A stretch of DNA of 64,000 nucleotides, from contig NZ_JBHLUH010000013.1 in NCBI RefSeq assembly GCF_042433955.1, positions 186,001 through 250,000 on the forward strand, given 5' to 3'. A program made the position numbers and the translations under genes. The notes below the pieces were generated by a model. It was not told the DNA's origin, did no database searches, and worked only from the letters and a program-made list of their open reading frames with translations. Origin of the DNA: Phytohabitans kaempferiae. Its GTDB lineage: Bacteria > Actinomycetota > Actinomycetes > Mycobacteriales > Micromonosporaceae. Positions 36,112 to 44,450 of this stretch are shown piece by piece (position 1 is the stretch's first letter; every line of letters starts with the position of its first letter).

Positions 36112-36954
36112 ATGGAGACCTTCGGGGCGCGGCTGCACCGGGCGATCGGGGAGCGGGGGCCGCTCTGCGTGGGCGTGGACCCGCACCCCTCGCTGCTGGC
36201 CGAGTGGGGCCTTCCGGACGACCCGGACGGGCTCGCGACCTTCTGCGAGAGGGTCGTGGAGGCGGTCGGCGACCAGGTGGCGATCGTCAAGCCGCAGTCC
36301 GCGTTCTTCGAGAGGCATGGATCGCGAGGAATCGCCACCCTTGAGTCAACTATCCGACAGTTTAAAGATGGCGGTGTTCTGGTTCTGCTGGACGTGAAGC
36401 GCGGAGATATCGGTTCCACCGTCCGCGCGTACGCCGACGCGTACCTGGATCCATCCAGTCCTCTGTATGTCGATGCGATCACCGCGAGTCCGTACCTCGG
36501 AGTGGGTTCGCTCGCCCCGATGTTCGAGACGGCGGCGGCGCACGGCGGCGGCGTCTTCGTGCTCGCGCTGACGTCCAACCCGGAAGGGCCGTACGTGCAA
36601 CACGCGGTCGCAGCGGACGGCCGGACCGTCGCGCAGTCCGTCATCGACGAGATTTCCCAGCTCAACAGGGGTGCGGAGCCGCTGGGGAGCTTCGGATTGG
36701 TGGTCGGGGCGACCGTAGGCGTGACAGGTCACGACCTGTCCGGCGTGGGCGGACCCATGCTCGCGCCGGGTCTCGGCGCGCAGGGCGGTACGCCGGATGA
36801 TCTACGCCAGGTCTTTTCCGGGAACGTTTCGGCAGTGCTCCCGTCGTACTCTCGGGAGGTGCTCAAACGCGGTCCGGACACCGCGGCCCTGCGTGCGGCG
36901 GTGGAGCGTGCGCAGGCCGAGTGCCGGGCAGTGCTGGCCCGCGCCGCAGGGTGA
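36112..36954 (+). CDS. pyrF: Orotidine 5'-phosphate decarboxylase (long actinobacterial type)
   Basis: Last step of UMP synthesis. The active-site block VLLDVKRGDIGSTVRAYADAYL has the Lys-Asp pair; CVGVDPHPSLLAEWGLP and VIVKPQSAFFERHG fit the type 2 family of about 275-280 residues. 280 residues; ATG 36112 has GGGAGG 10 nt upstream. It is separated from bioA by 66 bases with somewhat lower GC, so it may have its own promoter. A hairpin follows the gene. Confidence 0.96.
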   Translation: METFGARLHRAIGERGPLCVGVDPHPSLLAEWGLPDDPDGLATFCERVVEAVGDQVAIVKPQSAFFERHGSRGIATLESTIRQFKDGGVLVLLDVKRGDIGSTVRAYADAYLDPSSPLYVDAITASPYLGVGSLAPMFETAAAHGGGVFVLALTSNPEGPYVQHAVAADGRTVAQSVIDEISQLNRGAEPLGSFGLVVGATVGVTGHDLSGVGGPMLAPGLGAQGGTPDDLRQVFSGNVSAVLPSYSREVLKRGPDTAALRAAVERAQAECRAVLARAAG

Positions 36955-36987
36955 TGCCACCGTCACGATTGCGTGATCATGGCGCGC

Positions 36988-37007
36988 CGACGTTGCCGAA
37001 AACGTCG
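36988..37007 (+). terminator. Hairpin after pyrF
   Basis: CGACGTT (36988-36994) pairs with AACGTCG (37001-37007) across a 6-nt loop. It lies 33 bases after the pyrF stop in a locally AT-richer gap that also carries the mihF promoter; no poly-T tail. Confidence 0.45.
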
Positions 37008-37123
37008 CTGCCCGCTAGTTTTCCCGGCGCCGGGAATCACATGCCCCTTTGGTTCCGGGCCACACCATGTTTCACAGATGCGGCGGTGGTTTCGCCGCCG
37101 CGATAGGGACCTGAGGAGAACTG

Positions 37124-37441
37124 GTGCCGCTCCCGTCACTGAGCCCCGAACAGCGCGCTGCTGCGCTGGAGAAGGCTGCGGAGATCCGCAAGGCCCGCGC
37201 TGAGCTGAAGGAGCAGCTCAAGCAGGGCAAGACCACCCTCGCCGCCGTGCTCGAACGTGCCGAGTCCGACGACGTCGTAGGCAAACTCAAGGTCTCGGCC
37301 GTGCTTCAGGCGCTCCCGGGTATCGGCAAGATTCGAGCGACCCAGATCATGGAGAAGCTCAAGATTGCCGACAGCCGGCGCCTCCGCGGACTCGGCGAGC
37401 AGCAGCGTAAGGCGCTGCTTGGGGAGTTCGCTTCAAACTGA
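37124..37441 (+). CDS. mihF: Actinobacterial integration host factor (mIHF)
   Basis: Small nucleoid-associated DNA-binding protein essential in mycobacteria and linked to development in Streptomyces. A long basic N-terminal helix (QRAAALEKAAEIRKARAELK, KEQLKQGKTTLAAVLERAES) leads to the H2TH-type DNA-binding part LQALPGIGKIRATQIMEKL. 105 residues, the family length. GTG 37124 follows GAGGAG. Just upstream of gmk, the conserved actinobacterial order. Confidence 0.94.
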   Translation: MPLPSLSPEQRAAALEKAAEIRKARAELKEQLKQGKTTLAAVLERAESDDVVGKLKVSAVLQALPGIGKIRATQIMEKLKIADSRRLRGLGEQQRKALLGEFASN

Positions 37442-37467
37442 TCGGCCGCACCGTGTAGAAACAAGCA

Positions 37468-38076
37468 GTGAGCATGGAAGACGACGCGCGCCCGGCGGCT
37501 CGCCTCACCGTCCTGTCCGGCCCCTCCGGAGTCGGGAAGGACAGCGTGATCGAGCTGATCCGGGCGCGCTCGCCGTGGGTGTGGCTGTCCGTGTCGGTCA
37601 CGACCCGCAAGATGCGTGATTACGAAGTCGACGGAGTGCATTACTTCTTCGCCGACCGGGCCGAGTTCGAGCAGATGATCGCCAGCGGCCAGTTGTTGGA
37701 GTGGGCCGAGTTCGCCGGAAACCTGTACGGCACGCCCCGCGGTCCGGTCGAGGAGAAGCTCCGCTCCGGCGAGCCCGTCCTCCTCAAGATCGACCTTCAG
37801 GGGGCGCGCCAGGTGCGGGCCGCGATGCCCGAGGCGCAGCTGGTGTTCCTCGCCCCGCCGAGCGTCGAGGAGCTCAAGCGGCGCCTCATCGGCCGGGGGA
37901 CGGACGACGAGGAGACCATCCGCCGCCGCCTCGCCCACGCCGACGAGGAGCTGGCCGCCGAGCGGGAGTTCGACGTGACCGTGGTCAACGACTACGTCGA
38001 GCGTGCCGCTGACGAGCTGGTAAGCTTGCTCGGTTCATCATTTCTCGCCCCGGCACGGCCGGGGTCAAACAGCTAG
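37468..38076 (+). CDS. gmk: Guanylate kinase
   Basis: Phosphorylates GMP to GDP. The P-loop is GPSGVGKDSV (Asp where many enzymes have Ser/Thr), GMP-binding residues lie in SVSVTTRKMRDYEVDGVHYFF, and the lid is RGTDDEETIRRRLAHA. 202 residues. GTG 37468, 26 bases after mihF and directly ahead of rpoZ. Confidence 0.95.
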   Translation: MSMEDDARPAARLTVLSGPSGVGKDSVIELIRARSPWVWLSVSVTTRKMRDYEVDGVHYFFADRAEFEQMIASGQLLEWAEFAGNLYGTPRGPVEEKLRSGEPVLLKIDLQGARQVRAAMPEAQLVFLAPPSVEELKRRLIGRGTDDEETIRRRLAHADEELAAEREFDVTVVNDYVERAADELVSLLGSSFLAPARPGSNS

Positions 38077-38094
38077 CGACCAGTAAGGATCCAC

Positions 38095-38358
38095 GTGGGC
38101 TCCGTCGCCAATCCTGAAGGCATCACCAACCCGCCGATCGACGAGCTGCTGGAGAAGACCTCGTCGAAGTACGCGCTGGTCATCTTCGCCGCCAAGCGCG
38201 CCCGCCAGGTCAACGCCTACTACAGTCAGCTCGGAGAGGGCCTGCTGGAGTACGTCGGACCGCTGGTGGAGACCACGCCCCAGGAAAAGCCGCTCTCCAT
38301 CGCGATGCGCGAGATCAACGCCGGCCTGCTGACGGCCGAGCCCACCGACAACCCGTAG
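38095..38358 (+). CDS. rpoZ: RNA polymerase omega subunit
   Basis: Small subunit that helps assemble the beta-prime subunit. GITNPPIDELLEKTSSKYAL and VIFAAKRARQVNAYY are the conserved core; a short acidic C-terminus completes 87 residues, as in other actinobacteria. GTG 38095 is preceded by AAGGAT. coaBC starts 3 bases after the stop. Confidence 0.95.
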   Translation: MGSVANPEGITNPPIDELLEKTSSKYALVIFAAKRARQVNAYYSQLGEGLLEYVGPLVETTPQEKPLSIAMREINAGLLTAEPTDNP

Positions 38359-38361
38359 CCG

Positions 38362-39579
38362 GTGGCCGCGGTCGTCCTGGGAGTAGGCGGCGGCATCGCC
38401 GCCTACAAGGCCTGCGAGCTGCTGCGGCTCCTCACCGAGTCCGGCCACTCGGTCCGCGTCGTCCCGACCGCCTCGGCCCTGCGCTTCGTCGGTGCCCCGA
38501 CCTGGTCCGCCCTGTCGGGTCAGCCGGTCGCCGACGACGTGTGGTCCCAGGTGCACGAGGTGCCACACGTGCGGATCGGCCAGAGCGCCGACCTCGTGGT
38601 CGTCGCGCCCGCCACCGCCGACCTCCTCGCGAAGGCCGCGCACGGGCTCGCTGACGACCTGCTGACCAACACACTGCTCACCGCGCGATGCCCGGTGGTG
38701 TACGCGCCGGCGATGCACACCGAGATGTGGGAGCACGCCGCCACCGCCGCCAACGTGGCCACACTCCGCGACCGCGGCGCGATCGTGATCGAGCCGGCCG
38801 TGGGGCGGCTCACCGGCGCCGACACCGGCAAGGGGCGGCTGCCCGACCCCGCCGAGATCTTCGCGATCGCCCGGCGCGTGCTGGCCCGCGGCACCGGCCA
38901 CGACGCCGCCGACCTCGCCGGCCGCCACGTGGTGGTGACCGCCGGGGGCACGCGCGAGCCGCTCGACCCGGTCCGCTTCCTGGGCAACCGTTCCTCCGGC
39001 AAGCAGGGATACGCGTTCGCCCGCGCCGCCGCCGCCCGGGGCGCCCGGGTCACGCTCGTCAGCGCCAACGTGGCCCTGCCCGACCCGGCGGGCGTCGACA
39101 TCGTGCGGGTCGGCACCACCGAGGAGCTGCGGAAGGCGACCGTCGACGCGGCGGCGAGCGCCGACGTGGTGGTGATGGCCGCCGCGCCCGCCGACTTCCG
39201 CCCGGCGGCATATTCCGCCTCGAAGATCAAAAAGGCCGACGGCGGTGGGGCGCCGGTGATCGAGCTGGTCACCAACCCCGACATCGCGGCCGAGCTGGGC
39301 GAGCGAAAGCGCCCCGGCCAGGTGCTCGTCGCGTTCGCGGCAGAGACGGGCGAGGGCGACGACGCGGTCGACAACGCCCGGGCGAAGCTGGCCCGCAAGC
39401 GCGCCGACCTGATCGTGCTCAACCGGGTCGGCGTCGACAAGGTGTTCGGCGCGGATTCGAATACGGCGGTGGTTTTCGGTGCCGACGGCTCAGCGACTGA
39501 GCTGGCCGAACGCCCCAAGGACGAGGTGGCAGACGCGGTCCTGGATCTCGTCCTGCCCCACTTAACCGCCCTGTCATAA
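38362..39579 (+). CDS. coaBC: Phosphopantothenoylcysteine decarboxylase / phosphopantothenate-cysteine ligase
   Basis: Bifunctional coenzyme A enzyme. CoaC flavin domain (residues 1-180) with GGIAAYKACELLRLL, PATADLLAKAAHGLADDL and APAMHTEMWEH; CoaB domain (about 190-405) with VTAGGTREPLDPVRFLGNRS, AAPADFRPA and KIKK. 405 residues. GTG 38362 starts the ORF 3 bases after rpoZ. Confidence 0.95.
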   Translation: MAAVVLGVGGGIAAYKACELLRLLTESGHSVRVVPTASALRFVGAPTWSALSGQPVADDVWSQVHEVPHVRIGQSADLVVVAPATADLLAKAAHGLADDLLTNTLLTARCPVVYAPAMHTEMWEHAATAANVATLRDRGAIVIEPAVGRLTGADTGKGRLPDPAEIFAIARRVLARGTGHDAADLAGRHVVVTAGGTREPLDPVRFLGNRSSGKQGYAFARAAAARGARVTLVSANVALPDPAGVDIVRVGTTEELRKATVDAAASADVVVMAAAPADFRPAAYSASKIKKADGGGAPVIELVTNPDIAAELGERKRPGQVLVAFAAETGEGDDAVDNARAKLARKRADLIVLNRVGVDKVFGADSNTAVVFGADGSATELAERPKDEVADAVLDLVLPHLTALS

Positions 39580-39636
39580 GGGATAGTCAGGCTGATGGCC
39601 GGGACCGTCCTGGCTCGAAGCTCAAGCGGCGATGGC

Positions 39637-39690
39637 TACACTGCCGCGAAACATGCTGACGCAAAACATGCTGACGCGAAACCTACTGAC
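39637..39690 (+). promoter_or_regulatory. metK -10 box and 3 x 15-bp tandem repeats in its leader
   Basis: TACACT (39637-39642) is a -10 candidate. Three 15-bp units follow at 39646, 39661 and 39676 (GCGAAACATGCTGAC, GCAAAACATGCTGAC, GCGAAACCTACTGAC), so the repeats begin near the expected transcript start, 35 nt before the metK GTG. The region is clearly lower in GC than its surroundings. No known SAM riboswitch fold is recognised. Confidence 0.6.
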
Positions 39691-39724
39691 GTTGAACAAC
39701 GAAGACACAAACGTGAGGAGCACC

Positions 39725-40918
39725 GTGGCACGCCGCCTGTTCACCTCCGAGTCGGTCACGGAGGGTCACCCCGACAAGATCGCTGACCAGATCAGCGACG
39801 GGATTCTCGACGCGCTGCTCGCCCAGGATCCGCGCAGCCGGGTCGCGGTGGAGACGCTGATCACGACCGGCCAGGTGCATGTGGCCGGTGAGGTCACCAC
39901 CAAGGCCTACGCGGACATCCCGGCGATCGTGCGGGAGACGATCCTGGGGATCGGGTACGACTCGTCGAAGAAGGGCTTCGACGGCGGGTCCTGTGGCGTG
40001 AGCGTCTCGATCGGTTCGCAGTCGCCGGACATCGCGCAGGGCGTCGACAACGCGTTCGAGTTGCGGGCGGAGGGCTCGGAGAGCGCGCTGGACGCGCAGG
40101 GCGCCGGCGACCAGGGCATGATGTTCGGCTTCGCCTGCTCGGAGACCCCCGAGCTGATGCCGCTGCCGATCGCGCTGGCCCACCGCCTGGCCCGCCGCCT
40201 GTCCGCGGCACGCAAGGACGGCACGATTCCCTACCTGCGTCCGGACGGCAAGACGCAGGTGACGGTGGAGTACGAAGGTTTGCGCCCGGTCCGTCTCGAC
40301 ACGGTTGTCGTCTCCAGCCAGCACGCCGCCGACATCTCCCTGGAGTCGCTGCTGACCCCGGACGTCCGCGAGCACGTGATCTCCCCCGAGCTGGAAGGGC
40401 TGGGCCTGGACACCGAGGGCTACCGCCTCCTGGTCAACCCGACCGGTCGTTTCGAGATCGGTGGCCCGATGGGCGACGCGGGTCTGACCGGCCGGAAGAT
40501 CATTGTGGACACCTACGGTGGCTACGCGCGTCACGGTGGTGGCGCCTTCTCCGGCAAGGACCCGTCCAAGGTGGACCGTTCCGCGGCGTACGCGATGCGC
40601 TGGGTCGCCAAGAACGTCGTCGCCGCCGGCCTCGCCGAGCGGGTCGAGACCCAGGTCGCCTACGCGATCGGCAAGGCCCAGCCGGTGAGCCTGTTCGTCG
40701 AGACGTTCGGCACCGAAAACGTGCCGGTCGACCGGATCGAGAAGGCCATCAACGAGGTCTTCGACCTGCGGCCCGCCGCGATCATCCGCGACCTCGACCT
40801 GCTGCGGCCGATCTACCGGCAGACCGCGGCATACGGCCACTTCGGCCGCGACCTGCCCGAGCTGACCTGGGAGAACACGGACCGCGCCGCCGACCTCAAG
40901 AGCGCCGCGGGCGCGTAG
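39725..40918 (+). CDS. metK: S-adenosylmethionine synthetase
   Basis: Makes SAM from methionine and ATP. N-terminal FTSESVTEGHPDKIADQISDG, ATP motif GAGDQGMMFGFA and the P-loop-like GGGAFSGKDPSKVDRSAAY are intact. GTG 39725 gives 397 residues, the normal length, and has GAGGAG 7 nt upstream; the frame is open back to 39632 through the leader repeats but those codons look non-conserved. Ends 19 bases before priA. Confidence 0.97.
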   Translation: MARRLFTSESVTEGHPDKIADQISDGILDALLAQDPRSRVAVETLITTGQVHVAGEVTTKAYADIPAIVRETILGIGYDSSKKGFDGGSCGVSVSIGSQSPDIAQGVDNAFELRAEGSESALDAQGAGDQGMMFGFACSETPELMPLPIALAHRLARRLSAARKDGTIPYLRPDGKTQVTVEYEGLRPVRLDTVVVSSQHAADISLESLLTPDVREHVISPELEGLGLDTEGYRLLVNPTGRFEIGGPMGDAGLTGRKIIVDTYGGYARHGGGAFSGKDPSKVDRSAAYAMRWVAKNVVAAGLAERVETQVAYAIGKAQPVSLFVETFGTENVPVDRIEKAINEVFDLRPAAIIRDLDLLRPIYRQTAAYGHFGRDLPELTWENTDRAADLKSAAGA

Positions 40919-40937
40919 GGGACGGCAGAATGGCGCG

Positions 40938-42899
40938 GTGACCCCGCGTAAGACGAGCGACCGGCAGCCGGCCACACGGTTGCCGGTCGCTCGCGTTTGC
41001 GTCGATGTGCCGCTGGCGCACCTCGACCGGCCGTTCGACTATCTCGTGCCGGCCGAGCTCGACGAGGGCGCCCAGCCCGGCACGCGGGTCAAGGTGCGCT
41101 TCTCCGGGCAGCTCGTCGACGGCTGGCTGCTGGAGCGCGCCGAGGAGTCCGGGCATGAGGGGCGGTTGGCGTACGTCGAGCGGCTCGTCTCGCCCGAGGT
41201 GGTGCTCACGCCCGAGGTGGCGCGGCTGGCCCGGGCGGTCGCCGACCGGTACGCGGGCAACCTCGCCGACGTGCTCCGCCTCGCCGTGCCGCCCCGCCAC
41301 GCCCGCGCCGAGCAGGCGGCCCCGCCCGAGCCGGCGGCGGAAGGCCCGGACATCACCGTCGACGAGAGCGGCTGGGGCGCGTACGGCGCGGCCGGCTTCC
41401 TCACCGCCCTCGGCGAGGCGCGAGCCGCCCGCGCGGTCTGGTCGGCGCTGCCGGGGGAGGACTGGCCGGCCCGGTTCGCCGAGGCGGCCGCCGCCACCGT
41501 GCGCGCCGGGCGGGGCGCCGTCGCCGTGGTCGCCGACGCGCGCGACCTCGACCGCCTCGACGCCGCGCTCACCGCCACGCTCGGTGCGGGCCGGCACGTC
41601 GCGCTCTCCGCCGCGCTCGGACCGGCCAAGCGCTACCGGGCGTTCCTGGCCGCGAGCCGGGGGCACGTGCCGGTGGTGGTAGGCACGCGGGCGGCCATGT
41701 TCGCGCCCGTCGCCGACCTGGGGCTGGTCGCGCTCTGGGACGACGGCGACGACCTGCACGCCGAGCCGCGCGCGCCGTACCCGCACGCCCGCGAGGTGCT
41801 GCTCACCCGCGCCCAGCTCGCCGGCGCCGCCGCCCTCCTCGGCGGGTACGCCCGCACCGGCGAGGCGCAGCTGCTGCTGGAGACCGGCTGGGCCAAGGAG
41901 ATCGTGGCGCCGAGGGAGACCGCGCGGGTCCGTACCCCCTCGGTCAGCCCCATCGGCGACGACCCGCAGCTGGCCCGCGACCCGGCGGCCGCGACGGCGC
42001 GGCTGCCGAGTGTGGGGTGGGAGGCGGCCCGCACCGCGCTCAAGGCCGGGGCGCCGGTGCTCGTGCAGGTCCCGCGGCGCGGCTACCTGCCGTCGATGGC
42101 GTGCGCCGACTGCCGCACCCCGGCCCGCTGCCCGCACTGCTCCGGCCCGCTCGCGCTCCGCTCCTCGCACGCCGTGCCCGGCTGCCAGTGGTGCGGGCGC
42201 GTGGCCGCCGCGTACGCCTGCCCGCGCTGCGGCGGCCGGCGGCTGCGCGCGGCCGTCGTCGGCGCCCGGCGTACCGCCGAGGAGCTGGGGCGGGCGTTTC
42301 CCGGCGTGCCGATCCGCACCTCCGGCCGCGACGAGGTGCTGGCCGGCGTGCCGGACGAGGCGGCGGTCGTGGTCGCCACGCCGGGCGCCGAGCCGCTCGC
42401 CGCCGGCGGATACGGCGCGGTGCTGCTGCTCGACACCTGGGCGCTGCTCACCCGCGCCGACCTGCGGGCCACCGAGGAGACGCTGCGCCGGTGGATGAAC
42501 GCCGCCGCGCTGGCGCGCGCCAGCGGCCGGGTCGTGGTCGCCGCCGACGGCTCGCTGCCGACCGTCCAGGCCCTCATCCGTTGGGACCCTTCCTGGTACG
42601 CCGCCCGCGAGCTGGCCGAGCGCCGCGAGCTGGGCTTCCCGCCGGCGGCCCGGATGGCGAGCCTCACCGGCGCCCCGGACGCGGTGGCCGACCTGCTCGC
42701 CTCGGCCCGCCTGCCGGAGGGCGCCGAGCTGCTCGGCCCGGTGCCGGCGCCGCAGGGCCAGGAGCGGATGCTGGTCCGGGTCCGCCGCGCCCAGCAGGCC
42801 GCACTCGCCAGGGCGCTGCACGAGGCGGCGAGCGTCCGTACCGCGCGCAAGGCCGCCCAGCCGGTCCGCGTCCAGGTGGACCCCCTCGACCTGCTGTAG
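40938..42899 (+). CDS. priA: PriA-like primosomal protein N', helicase motifs degenerate
   Basis: N-terminal 3'-DNA-binding domain (VCVDVPLAHLDRPFDYLVP, PGTRVKVRFSGQLVDGWL). The region where Walker A should be (about residues 175-200) reads ATVRAGRGAVAVVADARDL, without GxGKT, and no DEAD box is visible. This is known for actinobacterial PriA, which lacks ATPase motifs. The zinc cluster is kept from about residue 389 (CADCRTPARCPHC, CQWCG, CPRCGG). 653 residues. It probably helps replication restart as a scaffold. Confidence 0.9.
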   Translation: MTPRKTSDRQPATRLPVARVCVDVPLAHLDRPFDYLVPAELDEGAQPGTRVKVRFSGQLVDGWLLERAEESGHEGRLAYVERLVSPEVVLTPEVARLARAVADRYAGNLADVLRLAVPPRHARAEQAAPPEPAAEGPDITVDESGWGAYGAAGFLTALGEARAARAVWSALPGEDWPARFAEAAAATVRAGRGAVAVVADARDLDRLDAALTATLGAGRHVALSAALGPAKRYRAFLAASRGHVPVVVGTRAAMFAPVADLGLVALWDDGDDLHAEPRAPYPHAREVLLTRAQLAGAAALLGGYARTGEAQLLLETGWAKEIVAPRETARVRTPSVSPIGDDPQLARDPAAATARLPSVGWEAARTALKAGAPVLVQVPRRGYLPSMACADCRTPARCPHCSGPLALRSSHAVPGCQWCGRVAAAYACPRCGGRRLRAAVVGARRTAEELGRAFPGVPIRTSGRDEVLAGVPDEAAVVVATPGAEPLAAGGYGAVLLLDTWALLTRADLRATEETLRRWMNAAALARASGRVVVAADGSLPTVQALIRWDPSWYAARELAERRELGFPPAARMASLTGAPDAVADLLASARLPEGAELLGPVPAPQGQERMLVRVRRAQQAALARALHEAASVRTARKAAQPVRVQVDPLDLL

Positions 42900-42915
42900 C
42901 GTGCGGCCGACTCCG

Positions 42916-42921
42916 TAGACT
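42916..42921 (+). promoter_or_regulatory. -10 box upstream of def
   Basis: TAGACT in the 63-base gap between priA and def, 41 nt before the def GTG. Same hexamer as before efp and pheS. Confidence 0.4.
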
Positions 42922-42962
42922 TGTACGTCAGCCTTCGCGCCGTCTCCCCGAGGAGCCCTTCT

Positions 42963-43523
42963 GTGACCGTCCAGCCCATCCGAGTGTTCGGCGACCCCGT
43001 GCTCAGGACGCCCGCCGAGCCGGTCGTCGACTTCGACGCGGAGCTGCGGCGGCTCGTGGCCGACCTCACCGAGACCATGCGGGAGGCGAGCGGGGTCGGG
43101 CTCGCCGCGCCCCAGCTCGGCGTGGGGCTGCGCGTGTTCACCTTCGACGTCGACGACGTGCTGGGCCACCTGATCAACCCGGAGCTGACCTTCCCCGACG
43201 AGGAGGAGCAGGAGGGGCAGGAGGGGTGCCTGTCCATCCCCGGGCTCTACTTCGACACCAAGCGCCGGATGAACGTCGTGGCACAGGGCTTCAACATGTA
43301 CGGCGACCCGGTGCGGATCGTCGGCACCGAGCTGATGGCGCGGTGCGTGCAGCACGAGACCGACCACCTCGACGGCGTGCTCTTCGTCGACCGTCTCGAC
43401 CCCGAGGCGCGCAAGGAGGCGATGAAGGCGATCCGGGCCGCGGAGTGGTACGACGCGGCGACCCCGCCCACCGTCAAGGTGAGCCCGCACGCCTCCAGCA
43501 GCCCCTTCGGTCTGGGTCGGTGA
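42963..43523 (+). CDS. def: Peptide deformylase
   Basis: Removes the N-formyl group from nascent proteins. The three motifs are GVGLAAPQ, EGCLSIPG (metal Cys) and QHETDHLDG (HExxH). GTG 42963 is chosen because CGAGGAG lies 9 nt upstream and the protein then starts at VTVQPIRVFGDPVLRTPA; 186 residues. fmt follows 3 bases after the stop. Confidence 0.96.
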   Translation: MTVQPIRVFGDPVLRTPAEPVVDFDAELRRLVADLTETMREASGVGLAAPQLGVGLRVFTFDVDDVLGHLINPELTFPDEEEQEGQEGCLSIPGLYFDTKRRMNVVAQGFNMYGDPVRIVGTELMARCVQHETDHLDGVLFVDRLDPEARKEAMKAIRAAEWYDAATPPTVKVSPHASSSPFGLGR

Positions 43524-43526
43524 CGG

Positions 43527-44450
43527 GTGCGCCTGGTCTTCGCCGGCACGCCGGCCGTCACACTGCCCACGCTCGACGCGATCGCCGCCTCCAGCCATGA
43601 GATCGTCGCCGTGGTGACCCGCCCCGACGCGCCCGCCGGCCGGGGGCGCCGCCTGGTGCGTTCGCCCGCCGGCGCGTGGGCCGACGAGCGGGGCATCGAG
43701 GTGCTCACCCCGGCCCGCCCCCGCGAGCCGGAGTTCCAGGCCCGCCTCCGCGAGCTGGCGCCCGACTGCGTGCCCGTGGTGGCGTACGGCGCGCTGGTGC
43801 CGCCCGCCGCGCTGGAGATCCCCAAGCACGGCTGGATCAACCTGCACTTCTCGCTGCTGCCCGCCTGGCGCGGTGCGGCGCCCGTGCAGCACGCGGTGCT
43901 GCACGGCGACACCGTCACCGGCGCGAGCGTCTTCCAGCTCGAGGAGGGCATGGACACCGGGCCGGTCTACGGCACGCTGACCGAGGAGGTCCGGCCCACC
44001 GACACCTCCGGCGACCTGCTGGAGCGGCTGGCCGTCTCCGGCGCCGGGCTGCTCGTGGCGGTGCTCGACGCGATCGGGTCGGGCGCGGCGCGGGCCGAGC
44101 CGCAGCCGGCCGACGGCGTCTCGCTCGCCCCGAAGATCACCGTCGAAGACGCCGAGGTGCGCTGGCGCGAGCCCGCGTTCGCGGTCGACCGGCGGGTCCG
44201 GGCCTGCACGCCCGCGCCGGGCGCGTGGACCACCTTCCGCGGCGACCGGGTCAAGCTCGGCCCGGTCCGCCCCATCCGGTACGGGCCCGAGCTGCAGCCG
44301 GGCGACCTGCTCGTGGAGAAGGAACGGGTCCTCGTGGGCACCGCCACCGACCCGGTGGCGCTCGGCGAGGTGCGGCCGGCTGGCAAGAAGGCGATGCCGG
44401 CGCTCGACTGGGCCCGGGGCGCCCGCGTCTCCTCGGAGTCGTTCGCGTGA
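43527..44450 (+). CDS. fmt: Methionyl-tRNA formyltransferase
   Basis: Formylates initiator Met-tRNA with 10-formyl-THF. RLVFAGTPAVTLPTLDAI starts the Rossmann domain; the catalytic region is WINLHFSLLPAWRGAAPVQHAVLHGD; C-terminal OB domain from about 205. 307 residues. Overlaps rsmB by 4 bases (GTGA). Confidence 0.96.
   Translation: MRLVFAGTPAVTLPTLDAIAASSHEIVAVVTRPDAPAGRGRRLVRSPAGAWADERGIEVLTPARPREPEFQARLRELAPDCVPVVAYGALVPPAALEIPKHGWINLHFSLLPAWRGAAPVQHAVLHGDTVTGASVFQLEEGMDTGPVYGTLTEEVRPTDTSGDLLERLAVSGAGLLVAVLDAIGSGAARAEPQPADGVSLAPKITVEDAEVRWREPAFAVDRRVRACTPAPGAWTTFRGDRVKLGPVRPIRYGPELQPGDLLVEKERVLVGTATDPVALGEVRPAGKKAMPALDWARGARVSSESFA

Noticed and set aside
39632..39724. N-terminal extension of metK through the 15-bp repeats
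   Set aside because: Repeat-encoded residues (NMLTQNMLTRNLLT) are unlike MetK N-termini, and GTG 39725 has a good ribosome binding site.
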